Of a stretch of 20,182 nt of DNA, positions 1 through 7,012 are shown piece after piece. Positions within the stretch are counted from its first letter, which is position 1; the number at the start of each line of letters is the position of its first letter. Under the pieces are notes generated by a model. It was not told where the DNA came from and did no database searches. It was given only the letters and a program-made list of their open reading frames with translations. Origin of the DNA: Gammaproteobacteria bacterium (GTDB taxonomy: Bacteria; Pseudomonadota; Gammaproteobacteria; Halothiobacillales; Halothiobacillaceae); the NCBI GenBank assembly GCA_029335925.2, contig JARJMX020000130.1, forward strand, positions 1-20,182. The letters run 5' to 3'. The translations under genes and the position numbers were made by a program.

Positions 1-7
1 GGTCTAT

Positions 8-23
8 ACACAGCATATAGTGC
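8..23. promoter_or_regulatory. NrdR-type box 1 upstream of nrdAB
   Basis: The 16 bases ACACAGCATATAGTGC match the published NrdR consensus acaCwAtATaTwGwgt at 13 of 16 positions by eye. NrdR is the zinc-ribbon/ATP-cone repressor of ribonucleotide reductase genes. The box lies just upstream of the -35 element and starts 32 bp before a second box, about three helical turns, which is the usual tandem arrangement. The nrdR gene itself is not in the window. Confidence 0.8.
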
Positions 24-51
24 TTGACGAGGTGCCCTGACCCTATATGAT
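24..51 (+). promoter_or_regulatory. Probable sigma70 promoter of nrdAB
   Basis: A -35 element TTGACG (24-29) and a -10 element TATGAT (46-51) are separated by 16 bp. The -35 lies between the two NrdR-type boxes and the -10 lies inside the second, so bound repressor would block RNA polymerase. Transcription would begin near position 58, leaving a leader of about 105 nt before nrdA. Confidence 0.65.
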
Positions 52-55
52 GTGT
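40..55. promoter_or_regulatory. NrdR-type box 2 upstream of nrdAB
   Basis: ACCCTATATGATGTGT matches the NrdR consensus at 13 of 16 positions. It covers the -10 element of the proposed promoter. Together with box 1 it forms a tandem operator with 32 bp between box starts, placing both on the same face of the helix. Confidence 0.8.
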
Positions 56-82
56 CTGGTGGTTTCGGTGGGAGATGAAGTA

Positions 83-151
83 ATGACCCCTGGCGCTTCG
101 ACTTCCTGTCCCGTGCAAAAGACCCCTTCTGCCCTGGTGGCGACCGCGTAG
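83..151 (+). other. 22-codon leader frame, in frame with nrdA
   Basis: An ATG at 83 follows a good ribosome site (GGGAG at 70-74, 8 nt before the ATG). The frame encodes MTPGASTSCPVQKTPSALVATA and stops at TAG (149-151), 12 nt before the nrdA ATG at 164 and in the same reading frame. The nrdA ATG itself has no convincing Shine-Dalgarno sequence. The frame may be a leader peptide that feeds ribosomes to nrdA, or the original low-complexity N-terminus of NrdA cut off by a nonsense change, since Pseudomonas-type NrdA proteins carry such an extension before the first ATP-cone. The sequence alone does not decide. Confidence 0.45.
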
Positions 152-163
152 GCGGTCGATGCG

Positions 164-2959
164 ATGCTGCCTGCGCCGGGTCAGTTCCGCGTGATCAGTC
201 GTAACGGCAAGGTCACTAGCTTTGATGCGAGCAAGATCAGTGTGGCGATGACCAAGGCCTTCCTGGCCGTTGAGGGGGGCTCAGCGGCAGCCTCTATGCG
301 TATTCACGAAACTGTGGCAGCGCTGACCGACACGGTGGTCGCCGCGCTCAAGCGTCGTTCCCCGGGTGGTGGCACCTTTCATATCGAAGACATCCAGGAT
401 CAGGTTGAACTGGCCCTGATGCGCGGAGGGTATCATAAGGTTGCACGAGCCTACGTACTTTATCGTGAGGCTCGTGCGCGCGAGCGCGCCGAGAAAATGG
501 GGCAGGAGGCTGAAGCAGCTCCGGACGCTCGCGCCCTCAACGTGACCCGGCTCGACGGTACCATGGTGCCGCTGGATATGGAGCGGATGCGCACCTTGGC
601 CCGCGAGGCCTGTGCCGGCCTGGAGGGTACAGCGCCTGCCTTGGTGCTCGAGGAAACCCTGCGCAACCTGTACGACGGGGTATCCGAGAAAGAAGTGAGT
701 GCCGCCTTGGTCATGAGCGCGCGCACCTTGATCGAGAAGGAGCCGAACTACTCCTTCGTCGCCGCCCGCCTGCTGATGGATCAGCTGCGCACCGAGGCAT
801 TGACCTACCTCAACCTGACTCCCAGTCATGCCACTCAGGCCGAGATGGAACAGCGCTACAGCGAGGCCTTCCGCGCTTTTATCCTTCGGGGTGTGGAATA
901 TGGGCTGCTTGATCCCGAATTGCGCAGTTTTGACCTCGAACGTCTGGGCAGAGCCCTGGATGCGTCGCGTGACCTGAAGTTCACCTACCTTGGTTTGCAG
1001 ACGCTGTACGATCGCTATTTCATTCATCATGAAGGCCATCGTATCGAGCTTCCACAGGTTTTCTTCATGCGCGTGGCGATGGGGTTGGCCATCAACGAGA
1101 TCGACCGCGAGGCGCGCGCGATTGAGTTCTACCAGTTGCTGTCTTCCTTCGACTTTATGAGCAGCACTCCGACCCTGTTCAACTCTGGCACCTTGCGTCC
1201 GCAGCTCTCCAGCTGCTACCTGACCACTGTGCCCGATGATCTTGACGGCATCTTCAGTGCCATCAAGGACAATGCACTCCTGTCCAAGTTTGCTGGTGGT
1301 CTGGGTAACGACTGGTCCCGCGTGCGTGCCCTCGGCTCCCACATCAAGGGTACCAACGGCAAGTCGCAGGGCGTGGTGCCCTTCCTCAAAGTGGCCAACG
1401 ACACCGCCGTAGCAGTCAATCAAGGGGGCAAGCGCAAGGGGGCAGTTTGCGCCTACCTTGAGACCTGGCACTTGGACATCGAGGAATTCCTCGACCTACG
1501 TAAAAATACGGGGGACGACCGGCGTCGTACCCACGACATGAACACCGCCAACTGGATCCCGGACCTGTTCATGAAGCGCGTGATCGAGGAGCAGGATTGG
1601 ACCCTGTTCTCGCCGGCGGACTGTCCGGACCTGCACGATTTGACCGGCCAAGCCTTCGAGAAGCGCTATATCGAGTACGAGCGCATGGCGGACGAGGGAC
1701 GCATCAAGCTGTTCAAGCGCATCCCGGCGGTGCAGTTGTGGCGCAAGATGCTCTCGATGCTGTTCGAGACCGGCCATCCGTGGATCACCTTCAAAGATCC
1801 CTGCAATCTGCGCTATACCAACCAGCACGCGGGTGTGGTGCACTCCTCCAACCTATGTACCGAGATTACCCTGCACACCAACGACCATGAGATCGCCGTG
1901 TGCAACCTTGGTTCGATCAATCTTGCCCAGCACGTGAATGAGCATGGTCTCGACATGCAAAAGCTGGAGCGCACCATCCGCACCGCCATGCGCATGCTCG
2001 ATAATGTGATCGACTACAACTACTACGCGGTTCCGCAGGCACGTAATTCCAATCTGCGTCACCGCCCGGTCGGGCTCGGCATCATGGGCTTCCAGGACGC
2101 GCTCTACAAGTTGCGGTTGCCCTATGCCTCGCAGGATGCGGTCGAGTTCGCTGACACTTCGATGGAGGCCATCAGTTACTTCGCCATTCAGGCCTCTTCT
2201 CAGCTCGCCGAGGAGCGCGGTAAGTACCCCAGCTACGACGGCTCTCTATGGAGCAAGGGTATTTTGCCGATCGATTCTATTGACCTTTTGGAACAGGGGC
2301 GAGGCGGCTATCTTGAGCAGGATCGCAGTCAGACCCTTGACTGGGCCAGCCTGCGTGAGCGGGTGAAGAAGTACGGCATGCGTAACTCCAACGTCATGGC
2401 GATCGCACCGACCGCGACCATCTCCAACATCTGCGGGGTGAGCCAGTCGATCGAGCCGACCTACCAGAACCTGTTTGTCAAATCCAACCTGTCGGGCGAC
2501 TTTACCGTGGTCAACCCCTACCTTGCCGCGGACCTGAAAAAGCTTGGCTTGTGGGATGAGGTGATGGTCAATGACCTGAAGTACTTCGACGGTAGCGTGC
2601 AGCCGATCGACCGGGTGCCGGAGGAGCTCAAGCAGCTCTATGCCACCGCGTTCGAGATCGACCCGCGCTGGTTGGTTGAGGCCGCTTCCCGTCGGCAGAA
2701 GTGGATCGATCAGGCCCAATCCTTGAACCTATACATGGCCGAGCCGTCTGGGCCCAAGCTCGACAACCTCTACAAGCTCGCCTGGGTGCGGGGCCTGAAG
2801 ACGACCTACTACCTGCGTGCCATGGGCAAGACCCACGTCGAGAAGACCACCCTGACCAAGCTTGACGGTAAGCTGCGCAGCGTGAGTGTCGATCCCGCCG
2901 AACCGGCCATGCCGAAAGCTTGCTCGATTCTCGACCCCACTTGTGAGGCCTGCCAATAA
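164..2959 (+). CDS. nrdA: Ribonucleoside-diphosphate reductase, large (alpha) subunit, class I
   Basis: Cytoplasmic catalytic subunit that reduces ribonucleoside diphosphates to deoxyribonucleotides, using a radical supplied by NrdB. The 931-residue protein begins with two ATP-cones. The first (about 6-105) has a clean nucleotide-binding signature. The second (about 125-215) is diverged. The catalytic barrel follows. Visible key residues are C351 and C580 (redox pair equivalent to E. coli C225/C462), N563-C565-E567 in NLCTE (active-site Asn, thiyl Cys and Glu), Y882-Y883 in TTYYLRAMG (radical-transfer tyrosines), and the C-terminal shuttle pair C927/C930 in CEAC. The double-cone layout resembles Pseudomonas and chlamydial NrdA rather than the single-cone E. 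coli enzyme. nrdB follows after 26 nt. Control is probably by NrdR. The start at 164 is the first ATG after an in-frame TAG at 149, but it lacks a clear ribosome site (see the leader frame at 83-151). Confidence 0.96.
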   Translation: MLPAPGQFRVISRNGKVTSFDASKISVAMTKAFLAVEGGSAAASMRIHETVAALTDTVVAALKRRSPGGGTFHIEDIQDQVELALMRGGYHKVARAYVLYREARARERAEKMGQEAEAAPDARALNVTRLDGTMVPLDMERMRTLAREACAGLEGTAPALVLEETLRNLYDGVSEKEVSAALVMSARTLIEKEPNYSFVAARLLMDQLRTEALTYLNLTPSHATQAEMEQRYSEAFRAFILRGVEYGLLDPELRSFDLERLGRALDASRDLKFTYLGLQTLYDRYFIHHEGHRIELPQVFFMRVAMGLAINEIDREARAIEFYQLLSSFDFMSSTPTLFNSGTLRPQLSSCYLTTVPDDLDGIFSAIKDNALLSKFAGGLGNDWSRVRALGSHIKGTNGKSQGVVPFLKVANDTAVAVNQGGKRKGAVCAYLETWHLDIEEFLDLRKNTGDDRRRTHDMNTANWIPDLFMKRVIEEQDWTLFSPADCPDLHDLTGQAFEKRYIEYERMADEGRIKLFKRIPAVQLWRKMLSMLFETGHPWITFKDPCNLRYTNQHAGVVHSSNLCTEITLHTNDHEIAVCNLGSINLAQHVNEHGLDMQKLERTIRTAMRMLDNVIDYNYYAVPQARNSNLRHRPVGLGIMGFQDALYKLRLPYASQDAVEFADTSMEAISYFAIQASSQLAEERGKYPSYDGSLWSKGILPIDSIDLLEQGRGGYLEQDRSQTLDWASLRERVKKYGMRNSNVMAIAPTATISNICGVSQSIEPTYQNLFVKSNLSGDFTVVNPYLAADLKKLGLWDEVMVNDLKYFDGSVQPIDRVPEELKQLYATAFEIDPRWLVEAASRRQKWIDQAQSLNLYMAEPSGPKLDNLYKLAWVRGLKTTYYLRAMGKTHVEKTTLTKLDGKLRSVSVDPAEPAMPKACSILDPTCEACQ

Positions 2960-2985
2960 GGTGGGCTAGATTGGAGGACACCATC

Positions 2986-4176
2986 ATGCTGAACTGGGAC
3001 GATCCTATTCCGAGCAAAAACTTTACCCCGGCGGAGCCTTCCGCCGCCCCGGTTCCCCTGGCCGTGATCGAGGGCGCGCTCCGGATGCACGACTCCGATG
3101 AGTCAGCTCACGGCGAACAGCGTGCCTCAAGCGGTCTGGACGCCATCGCCACCGGCGCTGCACGCATCAATGTCTCCGAGAAGCGCATCATCAATGCCAC
3201 CGCAGACGTCAACCAGCTGTTGCCGATGAAGTACACCTGGGCGTGGGAGAAATACCTCGCCGCGTGCAATAACCACTGGATGCCGACCGAGGTTTCCATG
3301 CAGGCCGACATCGCCCTGTGGAAGAGCAGGGATGGTCTCACCCCAGATGAGCGTACCATGGTGTTGCGCAACCTCGGCTTCTTCGCCACCGCGGAGAGCC
3401 TAGTCGCCAACAATATTGTGCTCGCCATCTACAAGAACATCACCAACCCCGAGTGCCGCCAGTATCTGCTGCGCCAAGCCTTCGAGGAGGCGATCCACAC
3501 CCACACCTTCCAGTACATTGTTGACAGCCTCGGACTGTCCGAGGGCGAGGTGTTCAATATGTACCGCGAGGTACCGTCCATCACCGCGAAGGATGCGTGG
3601 GCGCTCAAGTACACCAAGAACCTGATGGACGGTCAGTTCGACACCAGCACCACCGAGGGTGCGCAGAACTTCCTGCGTGACCTGGTTGCGTTCTACGTGG
3701 TGTTCGAGGGCATGTGGTTCTACACCGGCTTCGCCCAGATCCTGAGCCTCGGGCGCCGCAACAAGCTCACCGGCATCGCCGAGCAGTACCAGTACATCAT
3801 GCGCGACGAGTCGATTCACTTAAACTTCGGCATCGACGTCATCAACACCATCCGCCTCGAGAACCCACACCTGTGGACCGCCGCGTTCCAGGCCGAGGTT
3901 CTGGAGATGCTGCGCACTGCCTGCGAGCTTGAAGTCGCCTACGCCCGCGACACCATGCCGCGCGGCCTCTTGGGGCTGAACGCGGAGATGTGCGAGAAGT
4001 ACATGCACTTCATCACCAACCGCCGCTGCAACCAGCTCGGCCTGCCGGAGCTGTATGCTGGTGCGACCAACCCCTTCCCGTGGATGAGCGAGGTCATCGA
4101 CCTGAAGAAAGAGAAGAATTTCTTCGAGACTCGGGTGACGGAATACCAGACGGGTGGGGCGTTGAGGTGGGATTGA
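2986..4176 (+). CDS. nrdB: Ribonucleoside-diphosphate reductase, small (beta) subunit, class Ic type
   Basis: Ferritin-like metallocofactor subunit that supplies the radical to NrdA. The 396-residue protein starts at ATG 2986 behind GGAGG (2973-2977). An upstream TTG at 2971 is a poorer choice. Metal ligands by alignment with known family motifs are E137 (TAESLV), E168 and H171 (EEAIH), E241 (FEGMWF), and E275 and H278 (DESIH). Spacings agree with E. coli D84, E115, H118, E204, E238 and H241. The residue at the radical-tyrosine position (E. coli Y122) is F175, and the D84 position is Glu. These two changes together are the hallmark of class Ic enzymes such as Chlamydia trachomatis NrdB (E89, F127), which use a Mn/Fe cofactor and no tyrosyl radical. 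W98 and C-terminal Y387 probably belong to the radical path. About 75 N-terminal residues are low complexity. The Mn/Fe assignment is inference from residues. Confidence 0.95.
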   Translation: MLNWDDPIPSKNFTPAEPSAAPVPLAVIEGALRMHDSDESAHGEQRASSGLDAIATGAARINVSEKRIINATADVNQLLPMKYTWAWEKYLAACNNHWMPTEVSMQADIALWKSRDGLTPDERTMVLRNLGFFATAESLVANNIVLAIYKNITNPECRQYLLRQAFEEAIHTHTFQYIVDSLGLSEGEVFNMYREVPSITAKDAWALKYTKNLMDGQFDTSTTEGAQNFLRDLVAFYVVFEGMWFYTGFAQILSLGRRNKLTGIAEQYQYIMRDESIHLNFGIDVINTIRLENPHLWTAAFQAEVLEMLRTACELEVAYARDTMPRGLLGLNAEMCEKYMHFITNRRCNQLGLPELYAGATNPFPWMSEVIDLKKEKNFFETRVTEYQTGGALRWD

Positions 4177-4201
4177 CGCCGAGGGGCGCAAGCGCAAAGA
4201 G

Positions 4202-4229
4202 AAGGCCGGGAAAACCGGCCTTTTTTATT
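4202..4229 (+). terminator. Intrinsic terminator of nrdAB
   Basis: An 8-bp perfect stem AAGGCCGG/CCGGCCTT (4202-4209 with 4215-4222) with a GAAAA loop is followed by TTTTATT. It begins 25 nt after the nrdB stop. Confidence 0.9.
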
Positions 4230-4283
4230 GATTTCTTCCCGGCCGCATCCTCCGCTGGATTGCGCTTCGCTAATCCGCCCGCT

Positions 4284-5424
4284 CTACACGACGGCCTTGT
4301 CCGAGGGCCTTTCGGCAGGCTTTGGGTGACCAGCGTCAGGCCTTACTCCCAGGATCCCTTCGATCTTTGCCCGCTCCAGCGTTTCTTTCTCCTCTGGAGC
4401 CGCGACTCGCCGGTCCAGCTCGGCCCGGTAGGCGCGGATGACCTCGCGCGCGGTCTCCTTGGGCCTTTTGCAGGGCCTGCACCGCCTCGTCCACAGCGCG
4501 CGCTGCATGTTCGCTGTAGCGCCGGGGCTGGGCAATCTCAAGACCGAGGAAGGGCTGCTCGTTGCTCTCGCGCAGGTCCACGGGGCCGATCTTGCGCGAC
4601 ATGCCCCAGCGCCCGAGCATGGCGCGGGCGAGCTGGGTGGCCTGGCGGATGTCGTCGTCCGCCCCGGAGCTGAGGTTGTCGGGCAAGGCCTCCTCGGCCG
4701 CGCGTCCGGCGAGGATCACCGCCAGGCGGTGGCGTTTCTCGGGCTGGATTCACGAGCGAGGGCGTCTTGCCGAGTAGGCGCCTTATCGAAATGCTTCACA
4801 CGCACCTGCTCCTCGTTGTCACGTGCGGCGAGGATGGCGGCCTCATTGACCAGGTTTTTGAAATCTGCGTCGGTGAAGTCGGGGGTTCTCGCAGCGATCC
4901 GGTCGAGATCCACGCCTCTGGCGATCGGGATCTTGCGCAGATGTACCCTGAGGATGGCCATGCTGTCCTTGCGGTCCTTCACCGCCTCGCGCCCGGTGAG
5001 GCCGTCCAGTTCGGGGAGGATCTTATTGAGGGGTTGCTCGCGCTCGTCGTGTCCGCCACCAAGGCGTGTGCTGCGGGTGCGGCCGATGCTGTCCAGCTCG
5101 TCGATGAGGACGATGGCGGGGGCGTTTTCCTTGACGGCCTTAAACAGGCGGCGCCCCCGCGAGGCGCCGATGCCGACGAAGATCTCAATCTGGATGAGGG
5201 TACCTTGCAGGCCGAGAGGGCGCGACGAGCCGACTTTGTATCACCTTGTCGCGTAGTGAAATCTCGGCCATAGCCCCCTCGCGCACCAGCGCCTTGAATT
5301 GTGTGTAGGGTACCGGCTGCACCGGCTCTAGGGGAGGTGGGCGCATGATGAGCCAGGCGAGGGTCAGCAGGAGCAGGGCGAACGCGAGGTCGTTCATCCA
5401 GCGCGGCAGGGCACTCGTGGGCAT
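4284..5424 (-). pseudogene. Degraded ftsH-like AAA+ zinc metalloprotease gene
   Basis: Remnant of a membrane-anchored FtsH-family protease, reading from 5424 down to 4284. The pieces are: an N-terminal membrane segment and periplasmic start (5424 to about 5230; LAFALLLLTLAWLIM, then PYTQFKALV); a second frame with the Walker B region (about 5195-4985; FVGIGASR, IVLIDELDSIGR, GGGHDEREQ) joined to the AAA lid (4982 to about 4770; ILRVHLRKIP, NLVNEAAILAAR); back in the first frame, part of the peptidase domain (about 4740-4470; LAGRAAEEAL, SSGADDDIRQAT, GPVDLRES); and a frameshifted tail (about 4470-4284; EEKETLERAKIEGILG). Missing are Walker A (GPPGTGKT), the AATNRP/RPGRFD arginine-finger segment and the HEAGH zinc site. 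At least three frameshifts and three internal deletions are needed to explain it, so it cannot encode an active protease. Breakpoints are approximate. It lies next to a small heat-shock gene on the opposite strand. Confidence 0.88.
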
Positions 5425-5547
5425 GGTGTCGCTTATCTCTGCATGTGCTATCCGAAGGGGAGGCTAAGTCTAGTCGATGCTTTGTCCAGTCGCAGAATAT
5501 CCTGCGGTGGCATGTGGCAGAATCCAACTACCTTTGCTATATGAAAA

Positions 5548-5568
5548 GGGGGATTCTGGTTGTCCCCC
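5548..5568 (+). other. Stem-loop in the region upstream of the small heat-shock gene
   Basis: An inverted repeat GGGGGA/TCCCCC (5548-5553 with 5563-5568) with a 9-nt loop lies 50 nt before the heat-shock gene start. No T-tract follows, so it is not a typical terminator. It may be part of the 5' leader. The surrounding spacer (5425-5617) shows no clear sigma32 or sigma54 promoter. Confidence 0.35.
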
Positions 5569-5588
5569 GTCGTATCGAGTACTCGTTC

Positions 5589-5617
5589 GATCATCACTGC
5601 ATGTTGAGGATGTGATC
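5589..5617 (+). promoter_or_regulatory. Possible RNA hairpin around the heat-shock ribosome site
   Basis: GATCA(T)CA (5589-5596) can pair with TGTGATC (5611-5617), with one bulged T. The helix closes directly against the ATG at 5618 and leaves the ribosome site GAGGA (5606-5610) in the loop beside the right arm. Small heat-shock genes are often controlled by RNA thermometers, but here the Shine-Dalgarno bases themselves are not paired, so this is a suggestion only. Confidence 0.25.
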
Positions 5618-6124
5618 ATGACTAAAGAAGAGAAGCAGAAAGGCGCGGAAGTCGCCGTGCGCGAGGAGCCCTTCGTCCGGACCCTCACCCCGTTCGAAGA
5701 GATGGAACAGCTGTTCGAGTCCTTTTTCCCACGTCGTGGCTGGATACGCCCGCTGTGGGGGCGGCCGATGTGGGGTGAGATGATGGCGACTATGGAAGCG
5801 CGCTTCCCGAAGATGGATGTGATCGACCGCGAAGGTGAGATCGTTGTACGCGCTGAAATTCCCGGCTTTAGCAAGGATGAGATCGAGGTGTCCCTGATGG
5901 GTGATGATCTCGTTATCAAAGGGGCGAGTCGGCGTGAGGAGGTGGCAGACGAGAAGGGCCGTTATCACCGGCGCGAAATCAGCAGCCGGTCATTTGAGCG
6001 CAGCATCATCCTGCCCGCCGCAGTAGAGGCGGAAAAGGCGACCTCCAGCTTTAAGGACGGCGTGCTTGAATTGATTCTGCCCAAGCGGGAGAAGGTCAAA
6101 GAACACAGGATCCCGATCGCCTGA
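5618..6124 (+). CDS. Small heat-shock protein, Hsp20/alpha-crystallin family
   Basis: ATP-independent cytoplasmic chaperone that holds unfolding proteins for refolding by DnaK/ClpB-type machines. The 168-residue protein has an N-terminal arm rich in aromatic and acidic residues (1-63), an alpha-crystallin domain (about 64-156; PKMDVIDREGEIVVRAEIPG, then FKDGVLELILPK with the GVL signature), and a short tail carrying the I-P-I motif (165-167) that links dimers into oligomers. ATG 5618 was chosen because GAGGA lies 7 nt upstream and the family homology begins after it; the frame is open further upstream without family resemblance. It stands alone between a divergent ftsH remnant and a convergent YecA-like gene, and ends at a bidirectional terminator. 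Heat control is likely from the family but no heat-shock promoter was recognised. Confidence 0.93.
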   Translation: MTKEEKQKGAEVAVREEPFVRTLTPFEEMEQLFESFFPRRGWIRPLWGRPMWGEMMATMEARFPKMDVIDREGEIVVRAEIPGFSKDEIEVSLMGDDLVIKGASRREEVADEKGRYHRREISSRSFERSIILPAAVEAEKATSSFKDGVLELILPKREKVKEHRIPIA

Positions 6125-6162
6125 TCGACAAGCGCTATCGCTCCGATCGTTTCGTGGGCGGG

Positions 6163-6207
6163 GATAAAAAGGCCAGGCAGCGTTTGTCTGTCGGGCCTTT
6201 TTTTATC
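6163..6207. terminator. Bidirectional terminator between hsp20 and the YecA-like gene
   Basis: GATAAAAAGGCC (6163-6174) faces GGCCTTTTTTTATC (6194-6207) around a partly paired interior (AGGCAG versus CTGTC). The A-tract on one side and T-tract on the other give both strands a GC stem followed by U residues, which suits the two convergent genes ending at 6124 and 6240. Confidence 0.8.
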
Positions 6208-6239
6208 GGGAAGTCCTGGCGGTTCCGGGCGACGGAGTC

Positions 6240-6842
6240 TCAGTGCAGGTTGCCGTAGGTGGCGGGCTTGCTACGCTCGGCCCAGTAGTCGCGGATGTCT
6301 AGGGCTGCGCCGCTGATCATGTCGAGGAACTCCTCGTAGTCCTCGGGGGAGTTCTGGATCTTAGCGAACTCAGGCAACTGACGGCCCCCGCCGGCGATCA
6401 TCGCGATCGGGTCGAGCAGCTCGCCGTCCTCCGAGTCGAGCAGTGGCTTCCAGGCGTCCTCGCGCAGCATAACGCCCTGCATAAAGCCCCAGCACCAGCC
6501 ATCCGGAGTCATCAGCTCGGAATCGTCGTCCTGGACCTCGATGTTGAACATTGGTGCAAGCTCGTCCTGCTGGATGCCTTCGACAATGCGGGCGTTGAGG
6601 GCAAGGATTAGCCCCAGTACGCGCTCGACCTCGGCGGGGCTGTCGAAGACCGGGCCTTCGCCCTGCCAGAGCACCGGCAGCCATTCACTCGGCGGCACGA
6701 CCTCGGGGCCAACTGCCAGGGCGGTGAGGAAGCCGTCCAGCTCGGACAGGCTCATACTCTCCTCCGGCACCTGTTCGGAGAGCAAGAAGCTCTCGAGTTC
6801 CTCGAGTTCGGCGTCGGTGATGGGGGCGGGGGTGTAGTTCAT
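6240..6842 (-). CDS. YecA-like protein, UPF0149 family
   Basis: The 200-residue acidic protein matches the UPF0149 (YecA/YgfB) fold family: an N-terminal helical half with the typical ELDGFLTAL segment (34-42) and PSEWLPVLW (51-59), and a central WCWGFMQGV (117-124) that corresponds to the family's W-x-x-GFxxGV block. It ends after DYWAERSKP without the C-terminal SEC-C zinc motif seen in E. coli YecA. The molecular role of the family is not firmly established, so no function is assigned. The ATG at 6842 starts at the family's normal N-terminus. A GTG at 6890 in the same frame would add a proline-rich stretch without support. The ribosome site is weak. It is monocistronic and ends at the shared bidirectional terminator. 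Confidence 0.85.
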   Translation of the reverse strand: MNYTPAPITDAELEELESFLLSEQVPEESMSLSELDGFLTALAVGPEVVPPSEWLPVLWQGEGPVFDSPAEVERVLGLILALNARIVEGIQQDELAPMFNIEVQDDDSELMTPDGWCWGFMQGVMLREDAWKPLLDSEDGELLDPIAMIAGGGRQLPEFAKIQNSPEDYEEFLDMISGAALDIRDYWAERSKPATYGNLH

Positions 6843-6982
6843 GTTGAGTTCCACAGGAAGAAGAGGGCGCGGCACGGGGGGACATGCCACGCCATGGTAT
6901 GGAGGCTAGGACCTAATCTAAATCGTAACCCAAAATCGGCGCCAGCCAACGCTCGGCCTCGGCAAGACTCCAGCCCTTGCGG

Positions 6983-7011
6983 AGGCTGTTGAAAGCGTTT
7001 TTCAACAGCCT
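6983..7011. repeat. 12-bp inverted repeat directly after znuA
   Basis: AGGCTGTTGAAA (6983-6994) and TTTCAACAGCCT (7000-7011) form a perfect 12-bp stem with a 5-nt loop, beginning 1 nt beyond the znuA stop on the minus strand. No U-tract follows on that strand, so it may act as an mRNA 3'-end stabiliser or a weak terminator. The half TTTTTCAACAGCCTG is close to TTTTTCAACATCCTG at 14829-14843, so it may be a dispersed short repeat. Confidence 0.6.
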
Positions 7012-7012
7012 G

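Noticed and set aside
281..1471. Long minus-strand open frame opposite nrdA (396 codons)
   Set aside because: It lies antisense to well-supported nrdA sequence, has no family resemblance or ribosome site, and arises from the high-GC codon pattern of nrdA.
4438..5256. 272-codon plus-strand open frame over the ftsH remnant
   Set aside because: The minus strand carries clear FtsH motifs here; the plus-strand translation is Arg/Ser-rich with no recognisable motif.
5515..5543. Sigma70 or sigma54 promoter for hsp20 (TGGCAG then TTTGCTATATG)
   Set aside because: The spacing does not fit sigma54 and the -35 match to sigma70 is poor.
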